In this document: one piece after another, positions 49,667 through 58,235 of the stretch
Layout: each line of letters starts with the position of its first letter
How positions within the stretch are numbered: the first letter of the stretch is position 1
From: an uncultured Oscillospiraceae bacterium
Lineage (GTDB): Bacteria > Bacillota > Clostridia > Oscillospirales > Oscillospiraceae
Assembly: GCA_947629775.1 (NCBI GenBank)
Contig: CANRFA010000006.1
Location: 1 to 64,000, forward strand
Length of the DNA stretch: 64,000 bases
Reading direction: 5' to 3'
The notes under the pieces: model-generated
Database searches by the model: none
What the model saw: only the letters and a program-made list of their open reading frames with translations
Told to the model about the DNA's origin: nothing
Position numbers and translations under genes: made by a program

Positions 49667-52600
49667 ATGGCAGGAACGGGAGAGAGACGGATTCTGGACG
49701 GACAGATGTATCAGATGGAGGAGATCCTGCCAGGGGTGGACCGGAGAAGCCGGTTTATCCTCTGCCGGGATCCGGCGGGCAGACGCTTTGTGTGCCCGGA
49801 GGAGGTCTGGAGCGGGGAAGTTCTGCCGGGGGAGGGACCGGCTGGTTCCGGAGCATCGGAGCCGGTTTCCCGGCCGGGCGCACCGGTTGCGCCCACCCAG
49901 TCCGGGCTTACCAGAGAACAGAAGTTGAAGCGGCGGATCGATCTCTTCCGCACCCGTTTTCAGGGACGGCGGGACGTATACGCCCAGCGGTTCGAGAGCC
50001 AGACCAGCGGGAAGAAGGGGTACAGCTTCGCCTGCGGCAACCGGTGGTCCCCGGGATTATGCGACCTGAAAAAGGGGAAGAAGTGCTCTGCGGCCTGTCC
50101 GAATCGGAGATTTCTGGCCATGACAGATGAGGTAATAGAAGCCCATCTGCTTGGCAAAGACGAAACCTGCGGCGATGTGCTGGGGGCGTATCCACTGGAG
50201 GAGGGGGATACCACCCGCTTTCTCGCGCTGGATCTGGACGAGGGAGACTGGCGGGAAGACGTGAAAGCACTGCGGGAGACGTGCAGGGAGATCGGGGTGG
50301 TTCCCGCCGTGGAGCGCTCCCGCTCCGGCGATGGGGCCCACGTCTGGTTCTTTTTTGCCGGATCCGTGCCGGCGGAGAAGGCCCGCCGGTTCGGAAGCGG
50401 ACTGCTGACCCGTACCATGGCCCGCCGCCACGAGCTCTCCTTCGACTCCTATGACCGCATGTTTCCCAGCCAGGACACCCTGCCAAAGGGCGGTCTGGGA
50501 AACCTGATCGCGCTGCCCCTGCAGGGAAGAGCGAGAAAGAAGGGCAACTCCATGTTCATCGATGAGGAGTTCGTGCCCTATGGGAATCAGTGGGCCTATC
50601 TGGCGGGACTTCCTCTGCTGACCGGGGAGCAGCTGGAGGCGTATCTGCTGCAGCTGGGTGGAGATACGGACCTGGGCGAGCTGACGCCGGTGGAGGAGAG
50701 CGGAGACGGGAAGCCTCTGCCCGGCCGGCGGGCGCCCCGGATCCTGCGGCGGGAGGATTTTCCGCCCCAGGTGCGGGTGGGGCTGTCCTCCATGGTCTTC
50801 GTGGAGAAGGCCGGACTCTCCCAGGCGGCCATGAACGCCGTCCGCCGCCTGGCCGTAATGCGCAATCCGGAGTATGTCCGCCGGCAGAGACTGCGGATCC
50901 CGATGAACAGCTACGGGAAGATCGATACGCCCCGCATCTTTGACTGCGGCTATGAGGACGAAGACTTTCTGGGGGTGCCCCGGGGCTGCAGGCCGGCGCT
51001 GGAACAGATGCTGAGGTCGGCCGGCGTCCCATATCAGATCCGGGATGAACGTACATCCGGTCGGCCCATCCGGGTTTCCTTCACCGGCGAACTGCGCCCG
51101 GATCAGGTGCCGGCCGCCCAGGCCCTGCTGGAGCGGGAGACGGGAATCCTGCAGGCTCCGCCCGCCTTCGGTAAGACGGTCACGGCGGCCTGGCTGATCG
51201 CCCAGCGGAAGGTGAGCACCCTGATCCTGGTGGACTCCAACGCCCTGCAGGAGCAGTGGAAGAAGTCCCTGGAGGAGTTTCTGGAGATCTCGGAGCCGTT
51301 GCCGGAGGAAGCGCCCCGCCGGGGGCGGAAGAAGAAGCGGTCCGCCATCGGGCAGCTGGGGGCGGGCCGGGAGACCCGCAGCGGCATCGTGGACATCGCC
51401 AACCTGCAGTCGATGTCCGAAAAGGAGGAGAGCGAGGCGGAGCGGGTGGTGAAGTCGTTCATCGGGGAGTACGGAATGATCCTGATGGACGAGTGCCACC
51501 ACGCGGCGGCCCGGACCTATGAGCGGGTGCTGAACGCGGCTCCCGCCCGCTATATCCACGGCCTGACCGCCACGCCCATCCGGAAGGACGGTATGGAGCC
51601 CATCCTCTTCATGCAGCTGGGACCGGTCGTGTTCCGGCATAAGGGAGAAGGGGACGGCCTGCTGCGGTTTGTGGTCCCCCGCTTTACAAAGCTGCGAATG
51701 GGGGAGAACGCCGTCATTTATGACGCCTACGAGGCCATGATCAGCCACGAGGAGCGCAACCGGCAGATTCTGGCGGACGCCCTGGCGGCGGTGGAGCGGG
51801 GACGCACTCCTGTTCTGCTGACAGAGCGCCGGGAACACGCCCGTCGGCTGGTGGAGCGGCTGGAGGGAAAGGTGGATCACGTGATTCTCCTGTGGGGCAG
51901 CGACTCCGGAAAGGAGAAGCGGGCCAGACTGGAAACCCTGCGGGCGGTGCCTGCGGAGGAATCCCTGGTGCTGGTGGCCACCGGCCGCTATGCGGGAGAG
52001 GGCTTCGACCTTCCCCGGCTGGATACTCTGCTGCTCACCATGCCGATATCATGGAAGGGGACCCTGGAGCAGTACGTGGGCCGGCTGCACCGGCTCTATG
52101 AAGGGAAGAAGGAGACCGTGGTTTTCGACTACGTGGACGCCCATGTTCCCATGCTGGAGCGGATGTACCGCAAGCGTCTTCACGCGTACGGCGAGATGAA
52201 GTACCGGGTGTGGAGCGGACAGCCGGAGGCGATCGTCTCCCGCATCTTCAGCGGCGAGGACTGGCGGGAGCCGTTCCGGGAGGATCTGGGTCTGGCCCGG
52301 AAGAGCGTGCGGATAGTCAGCCCCCGGCTGTCGGAGTCCACCATTCAGGCGCTGCTTCCATCGCTGCGGGAGACTGCGGCCGGCGGCGTGGCGGTTAAGG
52401 TCCATACCCGGCGGCCGGAAGACGGTCGGACCAGGAAAGCGGCCTCGGATACCTCCGCCTGCATCCGCATGCTGAAGGAAGCTGGGGTTTCCGTGGAGAC
52501 GGACAGTCGGTACTGTCAGTGCTGCGCGGTCCTGGACGGCCAGGTGGTGTGGCACGGCAGCGTGTGTTTCCTGGGGCCCCGGGACGAGGAGGACAGCACC

Positions 52601-52699
52601 TTCCGCTTTGAAAATCCGGAGGTGGCCGGCGATCTGCTGGACGCCATGGAGGAGTACCGAAGAGGGGAGGTCATGGAGCAGCTGAGCCTGCAGCTGTGA
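49667..52699 (+). CDS. TOTE-type primase-helicase with C-terminal PLD-like domain
   Basis: 1010 residues from the ATG at 49667 (AAAGGGG upstream). Residues about 85-330 are the TOTE archaeo-eukaryotic primase domain: a four-cysteine cluster (CGNRW...CDLKKGKKCSAAC), metal ligands Asp189/Asp191 in FLALDLDEGDW, and His225 in SGDGAHVWFFF, with FDSYDRMFPSQDTLPKGGLGN (shown partly as FPSQD) after it. Residues about 470-860 are an SF2 helicase: Walker Lys503 in PPAFGKTVTA, Asp608 in LMDECHH, GLTATP, and QYVGRLHRLY as motif VI. The last 150 residues look like a single phospholipase D domain, but its HxK is replaced by CxC before VLDG. Annotated relatives belong to predicted conflict (defence) systems. 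Confidence 0.9.
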   Translation: MAGTGERRILDGQMYQMEEILPGVDRRSRFILCRDPAGRRFVCPEEVWSGEVLPGEGPAGSGASEPVSRPGAPVAPTQSGLTREQKLKRRIDLFRTRFQGRRDVYAQRFESQTSGKKGYSFACGNRWSPGLCDLKKGKKCSAACPNRRFLAMTDEVIEAHLLGKDETCGDVLGAYPLEEGDTTRFLALDLDEGDWREDVKALRETCREIGVVPAVERSRSGDGAHVWFFFAGSVPAEKARRFGSGLLTRTMARRHELSFDSYDRMFPSQDTLPKGGLGNLIALPLQGRARKKGNSMFIDEEFVPYGNQWAYLAGLPLLTGEQLEAYLLQLGGDTDLGELTPVEESGDGKPLPGRRAPRILRREDFPPQVRVGLSSMVFVEKAGLSQAAMNAVRRLAVMRNPEYVRRQRLRIPMNSYGKIDTPRIFDCGYEDEDFLGVPRGCRPALEQMLRSAGVPYQIRDERTSGRPIRVSFTGELRPDQVPAAQALLERETGILQAPPAFGKTVTAAWLIAQRKVSTLILVDSNALQEQWKKSLEEFLEISEPLPEEAPRRGRKKKRSAIGQLGAGRETRSGIVDIANLQSMSEKEESEAERVVKSFIGEYGMILMDECHHAAARTYERVLNAAPARYIHGLTATPIRKDGMEPILFMQLGPVVFRHKGEGDGLLRFVVPRFTKLRMGENAVIYDAYEAMISHEERNRQILADALAAVERGRTPVLLTERREHARRLVERLEGKVDHVILLWGSDSGKEKRARLETLRAVPAEESLVLVATGRYAGEGFDLPRLDTLLLTMPISWKGTLEQYVGRLHRLYEGKKETVVFDYVDAHVPMLERMYRKRLHAYGEMKYRVWSGQPEAIVSRIFSGEDWREPFREDLGLARKSVRIVSPRLSESTIQALLPSLRETAAGGVAVKVHTRRPEDGRTRKAASDTSACIRMLKEAGVSVETDSRYCQCCAVLDGQVVWHGSVCFLGPRDEEDSTFRFENPEVAGDLLDAMEEYRRGEVMEQLSLQL

Positions 52700-52911
52700 A
52701 GCGACCGGGAGATGACAGAACCCGGGCCGGAACCGCCGAAGAGGATGAGCACCGGAAGAGGTTTCATCGGAACCGGTTGCAGCTGCCCCAAAATGGGAGA
52801 GGGCGCTGACGTGGAAGGCCTGCAGAGGGCCGAAAACCGGGGCGCACCCGTCGGAACAGATGGGAAATTCCGTGCCCGGGCAGATGAGGAGAAAAGACGA
52901 GGTGAACGGAC

Positions 52912-53943
52912 ATGAAAAAGAAAGTTCTGATTCCACTGATCCCGGCCGTGGCCCTCCTGGGTCTGCTGGCGGTTCAGCATCGGGCGGCGTATGTGGTGCT
53001 GCGCAACCTGACCACTCCGAAGTATCCCATGGAAGAAGACGCGGAGTGGACGGGTGGACGGACCTGGCGTCATGTTCCCTATGCGGAGGGATCAGGCAGT
53101 CAGTATCTGGATCTCTATGTGCCGGAGGGGGAGAGCAGGCCGCCTCTCTTTGTCCTGATCCACGGAGGGGCCTTCCTGACCGGCGATTCGGATACCCGGC
53201 AGGTTCGCTGGATGTACCGGTTCTTCCGGGATCGTGGGTTCGCCTGCGCCAGCGTGAACTACCGTCTGGCCGGCGAGGCTCCCTTCCCGGCCGGACTGGA
53301 GGACTGCAGAGCGGCCATCCGCTTTCTGAGGGCCCACCAGGCGGAATACGGATATGACGCCGGGAAGATCGCGGTCTGGGGTGAGTCTGCCGGCGGTTAT
53401 CTGGCGCTGATGTGCGCTGTGGTCGGGGAGGAGGACTTCAGCAGCGTGCCTTTCCTGGGCCAGGAGGAGACGGGAGATGTGTCGGCCCGCTGCGATGTGC
53501 TGGTGGATTACTACGGCGCTGCGGAGTTCGGGTCCATGGCGCAGGACTGGAAGGAGATGGGCATACCGGAGGTGGTTTACGATATCGGCAACGGGTGGAT
53601 TCCGAAGGATCAGCTGGAGGGTTTCGAGAATGTGGAGTCATACTGGCTGCGGCAGAACGTCTCGGAGGCTTCGGAGGAGGAGACTGCCCGCTGGGACCCT
53701 TATGCGTACATCCGGAAGCATCTGACGGAAGAGAGCGGGCCCGCCGTCTGGATTACCCACGGAGACTGCGATATCACGGTTCCGTGCGCTCAGTCCCGGC
53801 GCCTCTATGAGACACTTGCGGGGATTCTGGGGACAGACCGGGTGCGTTTCCGGCAGGTGCCGGGGGCCGGGCACGCCGGTGACGTTCTCTATACGGACAG
53901 GGAACTGGAGGCTGTCCTGTCCTTTCTGGAAGAGCAGCTCTGA
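52912..53943 (+). CDS. Alpha/beta hydrolase (acetyl-esterase-like), membrane-anchored or secreted
   Basis: 343 residues with an N-terminal hydrophobic helix (KVLIPLIPAVALLGLLAV) serving as anchor or signal. The hydrolase core has LFVLIHGGAFLTGDS (oxyanion-hole HGG), ASVNYRL, AAIRFLRAHQAEYGYD, the nucleophile in GESAGG, and near the end THGDCDITVP with the acid and GAGHAGD with the His. This is the esterase/lipase (BD-FAE/Aes) group that removes acetyl or other acyl groups. It precedes, on the opposite strand, the end of a glycan locus, so deacetylation of plant glycans is possible. AGGTGAACGGAC precedes the ATG; no promoter was recognised in the 212-bp gap before it. Confidence 0.85.
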   Translation: MKKKVLIPLIPAVALLGLLAVQHRAAYVVLRNLTTPKYPMEEDAEWTGGRTWRHVPYAEGSGSQYLDLYVPEGESRPPLFVLIHGGAFLTGDSDTRQVRWMYRFFRDRGFACASVNYRLAGEAPFPAGLEDCRAAIRFLRAHQAEYGYDAGKIAVWGESAGGYLALMCAVVGEEDFSSVPFLGQEETGDVSARCDVLVDYYGAAEFGSMAQDWKEMGIPEVVYDIGNGWIPKDQLEGFENVESYWLRQNVSEASEEETARWDPYAYIRKHLTEESGPAVWITHGDCDITVPCAQSRRLYETLAGILGTDRVRFRQVPGAGHAGDVLYTDRELEAVLSFLEEQL

Positions 53944-54040
53944 GGGCGCGGGTTTCGTCGCAGCGGGGTGCCGGAGGCTGAATGGAATCCGATTCGTATG
54001 AATAGAGGAAATAATACTGACTGTATTTATTGGGAGACAG

Positions 54041-54073
54041 AAAACAGGGGCATCGGTGATCCGATGCCCCTGT
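54041..54073 (-). terminator. Terminator of the glycan operon
   Basis: Perfect 13-bp stem ACAGGGGCATCGG/CCGATGCCCCTGT (54044-54073), loop TGAT, followed on the minus strand by TTTCTG. Confidence 0.88.
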
Positions 54074-54100
54074 GGCGTCGCCGGGGGATCCGGCGGATTG

Positions 54101-55567
54101 TTATTTCAGCTCGAAGGAGACGAAGTCGAAGGTGCCGCCTTTGCCCTCCACGCTGAAGTACAGGGCCTCCTTCTCGCCCAGGCCCTCGGGCAGAGCGCCG
54201 GTAAAGCCCTTCTGGGTGGTGCAGGTCTCCACGGGGATGCGGCAGACGACGTCGCCCTTCTCCTGGGTGCGGACGAGGACGGCGCAGCCGTTGCCGTAGC
54301 CCTGGAGGTTGACCGTGATCTCCCGGGTCTCCCGGAGGTCAAAATACTTGAAGCCCACGGTGCAGTCCGTGCAGAAGTTGGAGACGTACTGGTCTGGGCC
54401 CTCCTCCCGGTCCCCGCCCTTCTGGGTCAGGAAGGGGCACATGCCCCGCTTGTACTTGATCATGGAGAGAAAGCGGGTGCCGTTGCGGCCGTAGACGTTG
54501 CAGGCAATGTAGGAGGGATAGGTTCCCTTGCCGGCCAGAGGGCCGTTGTTGAGGCCGCAGGAGGTCATCTCCGCCTGATAGAACTTCCCGTCCTCGAAGC
54601 GGATCTCCTCCGCGCAGCCCTGGCGGGAGGACTGCTTGCGGTTGGAGTGGCGGTGGTAGAACACGTAGTAGTGACCCTCGATCTCGATCAGGCTGCCGTG
54701 GGTGTTGCCGGTGTCCATGCGGGCGTGCTTCGGGTCCGGCACGCCGGGCAGCCCGATGTCTCCGCAGCTGACCAGGATGCCGCCGTACTGGAAGTCCGCG
54801 TTGGGCTTGTCGCTGACGGCGTAGCACAGGTTGTGGCTGTTGAGGGAGGAGTAGATGAAGTAGTACTTCCCGTTGAACTTGCGCATGGAGCTGGCTTCCC
54901 CGAAGGGCTGGCTCTCGTAGGGGGTGCCCTTGGCCTCCTCGCCGGTGAGGACGCCCATGTAGTGCAGGTCGTCGCCGGAGACGACGGTCAGCATGTCGCT
55001 GGTGTCCAGCTCGAACCACATGGGGCCGTGCTCGGTGGGCTTGGAGCCGTCCAGCAGGATGGGGTTCCCCCCGAAGGCAAACCCCGTGTAGAGATACAGC
55101 CGTCCGTCCTCGTCCATCAGGCAGCCGGGGTCAAACTGGAAGGGCTCGTTGCGCTTTCCAATGGGCGTCCCGTCCTTATATTTCACATAGCCGTAGAACT
55201 CGTACTTGCCGGCGGGCTCGTCGCATACGGCCACGGAGATCATCTTGGTGCCGCCCATGAAGTAATAGAGGTAGTAGCGTCCGTCCGGGCCCACCACCAT
55301 GTCCGGGGCGGCCAGGCCGTTCGTAACCCGCACCTTGGGGGCGGCGGGATCCTGCTCCCGTTTATAGATGCAGCTGTGGTACGTCCAGTTGCCCAGGTCG
55401 TCCACGGGGGCGGACCAGCAGACGTAGTCGCCCAGGCAGAAATTGATGCCGTTGAACAGGTCGTGGGAGCCGTAGACATAGACGCGGCCGTTTACCACGT
55501 GGGGCTCGGCGTCCGGGACGTATTCCCAGCTGGGCATGTAGGGGTTGAAAGCCTGTCTGGTTTTCAT
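54101..55567 (-). CDS. Glycoside hydrolase family 43 with C-terminal beta-sandwich
   Basis: 488 residues, no signal peptide; GAGGAGG precedes the ATG. Five-bladed GH43 fold: catalytic base Asp19 in VPDAEPHV, pKa-modulating Asp146 in FDPGCLMD, and acid Glu224 in FGEASSM, with NGLAAPDMVVGPDGRYYLYY between. The last 120 residues look like a CBM6-like sandwich (TVGFKYFDLRETREITVN). Usual activities are alpha-L-arabinofuranosidase, beta-xylosidase or galactan exo-beta-1,3-galactosidase; the exact one is unknown. Last gene of the operon, 39 bp after GH78, with a small hairpin between. Confidence 0.9.
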   Translation of the reverse strand: MKTRQAFNPYMPSWEYVPDAEPHVVNGRVYVYGSHDLFNGINFCLGDYVCWSAPVDDLGNWTYHSCIYKREQDPAAPKVRVTNGLAAPDMVVGPDGRYYLYYFMGGTKMISVAVCDEPAGKYEFYGYVKYKDGTPIGKRNEPFQFDPGCLMDEDGRLYLYTGFAFGGNPILLDGSKPTEHGPMWFELDTSDMLTVVSGDDLHYMGVLTGEEAKGTPYESQPFGEASSMRKFNGKYYFIYSSLNSHNLCYAVSDKPNADFQYGGILVSCGDIGLPGVPDPKHARMDTGNTHGSLIEIEGHYYVFYHRHSNRKQSSRQGCAEEIRFEDGKFYQAEMTSCGLNNGPLAGKGTYPSYIACNVYGRNGTRFLSMIKYKRGMCPFLTQKGGDREEGPDQYVSNFCTDCTVGFKYFDLRETREITVNLQGYGNGCAVLVRTQEKGDVVCRIPVETCTTQKGFTGALPEGLGEKEALYFSVEGKGGTFDFVSFELK

Positions 55568-55586
55568 GGTTACGTTTCCTCCTCAG

Positions 55587-55604
55587 GCCACGCGCAGGCG
55601 TGGC
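55587..55604. other. Intergenic hairpin GH78-GH43
   Basis: GCCACGC/GCGTGGC (55587-55604), loop 4 nt, no T run. One of three stem-loops between genes of this operon. Confidence 0.5.
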
Positions 55605-55606
55605 GT

Positions 55607-58174
55607 CTATATGGTTGCCAGGGGACAGGATCTGCTGTAAATGCCGCTGCCGAGGGAGTGTGTGGCGCCGTCCGGAAGAGTCAGGTGGCAGCGGGCCCCG
55701 AAGGGAACCTGGACTGTGACCGTAAAGACACCCTTTTCCCATCGCCACTCTGCGGCGGTCAGACCATAGGGAGTCCGTGTGGAAGCTTTTGCCCAGGTAA
55801 GATCTCCGCCGGGCACGGGGCGCACGGAAAAGACCTTCCAGCCCGGTTCCTCGGCCTCCAGTCCGACCACCCGCCGGTAGAGGAAATCCCCCACGGCGCC
55901 GCTTGCGTAGTGGTTGTAGGAGATCATCAGATCCGTACCGTCGTCGCCGATGGGGCAGACGCCGTTTTCGTCCAGGCCATCCCAGCGTTCCCAGATGGTT
56001 GTGGCGCCCATCTTCACCTCGTAGAGCCAGGATGGGCACTTTGTATTCAGGAGCATGCGATAGGCAGTGTCCGCATGGCCGTTGTCCGCAAGGGCGAAGA
56101 GCAGGAAGGGAGTACCGGGGAAACCGGTTCCGATGCGGTATTCCCGCCGCTCCGCCAGGCGGACCAGGTTGTCTGCGGCGTTCTGCCTGGCCTGGGGCGT
56201 GGCGAACATGTCCAGCCAGAGAGGCAGCACGTATCCGGTCTGGAACTGCTCTCCCAGCAGGGTGCCGTTGCCGTCGGTCAGGAGACTGGAGAAGGCGTCC
56301 GCCACCCGATCGCTGTAATCCGCATAGCGCGTGGCGTCTTCGCTTTCTCCGAGGATGGCGGCGATGCGGGAGAGAAGGCGGGTGGTGTTGCGCAGGCTGG
56401 CGGTGGCGGTCCACTTTGCCCGTCCCTGCCACTGGCTCATTCTGGGGACATCCGGAGCTACCCAGTCTCCGAAGTGGAGAGTGGCTGGGGTGTCCCAGAT
56501 GTATTTTTTCTTCCCGATGCTGAACAGGCCGGCCCAGAAGATGCAGGCCTTAACGTACTTCTTCATGGAGTCGTAACTGTCCCGCAGGATCTGCGTGTCG
56601 CCCCTGGCCTGATATTCCGCCCAGGGAACCAGGATACAGGCGTCGTCCCACCAGTCCACCGCCATATCCGGCATGGTGGTGGGAAAGCCGTAGCCCTGGG
56701 GCGGAATCGTATTGGGGAAGCCGCCTCCTTTACGCTGTTCTGCGCGGAGATCCAGCAGCCATTTGTCCAGAAAGCGGCTCATGTCGAAATTGAAGCAGGC
56801 GGTGGGAGAGAACACGGCGATGTCGCCGGTCCATCCCATGCGCTCGTCCCGCTGAGGGCAGTCTGTGGGAATGTCCATGAAGTTGGAGGTGGCGCCCCAG
56901 ACAATGTTGCTCTGGAGCTGATTGAGCAGGGGGTTCGAGCAGGAGAAGTCGCCAATGTGCTCCACGTCCGAGCAGAGGACCAGGCCTGTGACCTGCACAT
57001 GCTCGCGGTCGATACCCGTTACACTGATGTAGCGGAACCCCATGTAGGTCAGGGTGGGGGCGTAGGTCTGTTCTCCTTCCCGGCAGGTATAAAGAATGGC
57101 AGCCTGGGCGGTTCGCAGAAAGCGGGTGTTGAGCGTGCCGTCGGGATTCAGAATCTCGGCGTGGCGCACCGTGACCTTCTGCCCCTGGCGGCCCTGGAGT
57201 TTCAGCTCCACCACACCGGCGAAGTTCTGCCCGAAGTCGTAAATCAGGGAACCGTCCGGCCGGGGCGTACAGGAGACGGGACGCAGACGGGTCCGCACCC
57301 GCACCGGAGCGCCGAAGTCCGCCCGGATGCGAGGGGAGATCTTCAGCTTTTCCGGGGCGGCGGGGCCCCAGCGGGCGGTGTCATACCGGCAGGTGGCGTC
57401 ATAAGTCTCCCCGTCGTAGAGGTCCGCCATCTTCCAGGGACCGTCTTCGGTTACTTCCCAGGAGGAGTCTGTGCCCAGAATTTCCCGGCTTCCGTCCGCG
57501 TACTGGAGATGGAGTTCCAGAAGCAGTGCCTGGCGGTCCGCTGTGATCCGGTTGACCCGGGTGAAAACGAAGGATCCCACCGCCCAGCCGCCGGCCACGA
57601 CGACGCGCAGTTCGTTTTCTTCCTTCAGAAGAGAAGTGATATCCAGCGTCTGGTACTGGAGGTTGGCCCGGTAGGAGGTGAAACCGGGGGCGAAGTACCG
57701 GTCTCCGGCCCGGGACCCGTTGACGTAGAGCTCGTATATGCCCATGGCAGTGGCAAGCACCCGGGCCCGGACGATCGGCTTTTTCAGAGAGATCCGCCGG
57801 CGGAAGGTCATGGGAAGCGGGGAGACCTTCTTCTCCGTGAAGCGGTAGCGGGGATCGCTGATCCACTGTCCGGTCCAGGGAGTATCCATCCGGCCGGTTT
57901 CAAAGACCAGGGAGGCCCGGGCGGTTTCTCCGGCGTCGTCCTCTGCCACAAGGGTGGCGGTATACGTTGTGAAGGGACGCAGAGCGGGCCCTTCGTAGGG
58001 AATGGCGATCTGACGGTCCGTTTCCACGGACCAGGTTCCCACCCGCAGGGTGGCGCGGCGCAGAAGCGCGTCTGACCGGTCGCTGTCCAGAGCGAAGGAA
58101 AAGCGGGGATGGGGCCGGTCTGTGATACAGCCGGCGGTCAGATTTTCTACGGTAAAACGAAGAACCTTCAGCAT
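55607..58174 (-). CDS. Glycoside hydrolase family 78, alpha-L-rhamnosidase
   Basis: 855 residues; GGAAGGAG precedes the ATG. Order of domains: an N-terminal Fn3-like domain (ARASLVFETGRMDTPWTGQWI ends it), two beta-sandwich domains (IYELYVNGSRAGDRYFAPGFTSY region; LIYDFGQNFAGVVELKL), the (alpha/alpha)6 barrel (about 410-740) with the general acid Glu in TDCPQRDERMGWTGD and the base Glu in GATTIWERWDG, and a C-terminal sandwich. No signal peptide, so imported rhamnosides are the likely substrate. It lies between the GPH symporter and GH43. Confidence 0.92.
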   Translation of the reverse strand: MLKVLRFTVENLTAGCITDRPHPRFSFALDSDRSDALLRRATLRVGTWSVETDRQIAIPYEGPALRPFTTYTATLVAEDDAGETARASLVFETGRMDTPWTGQWISDPRYRFTEKKVSPLPMTFRRRISLKKPIVRARVLATAMGIYELYVNGSRAGDRYFAPGFTSYRANLQYQTLDITSLLKEENELRVVVAGGWAVGSFVFTRVNRITADRQALLLELHLQYADGSREILGTDSSWEVTEDGPWKMADLYDGETYDATCRYDTARWGPAAPEKLKISPRIRADFGAPVRVRTRLRPVSCTPRPDGSLIYDFGQNFAGVVELKLQGRQGQKVTVRHAEILNPDGTLNTRFLRTAQAAILYTCREGEQTYAPTLTYMGFRYISVTGIDREHVQVTGLVLCSDVEHIGDFSCSNPLLNQLQSNIVWGATSNFMDIPTDCPQRDERMGWTGDIAVFSPTACFNFDMSRFLDKWLLDLRAEQRKGGGFPNTIPPQGYGFPTTMPDMAVDWWDDACILVPWAEYQARGDTQILRDSYDSMKKYVKACIFWAGLFSIGKKKYIWDTPATLHFGDWVAPDVPRMSQWQGRAKWTATASLRNTTRLLSRIAAILGESEDATRYADYSDRVADAFSSLLTDGNGTLLGEQFQTGYVLPLWLDMFATPQARQNAADNLVRLAERREYRIGTGFPGTPFLLFALADNGHADTAYRMLLNTKCPSWLYEVKMGATTIWERWDGLDENGVCPIGDDGTDLMISYNHYASGAVGDFLYRRVVGLEAEEPGWKVFSVRPVPGGDLTWAKASTRTPYGLTAAEWRWEKGVFTVTVQVPFGARCHLTLPDGATHSLGSGIYSRSCPLATI

Positions 58175-58196
58175 GGGTTCAGTCTCCTTCCGAAAG

Positions 58197-58222
58197 CCGG
58201 GCGGCCCCGCAGGGCCGCCCGG
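58197..58222. other. Intergenic hairpin GPH-GH78
   Basis: Perfect 11-bp stem CCGGGCGGCCC/GGGCCGCCCGG (58197-58222), no T run, so probably an mRNA-stability or processing element rather than a terminator. Confidence 0.55.
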
Positions 58223-58235
58223 CGGAATGGGAAGC

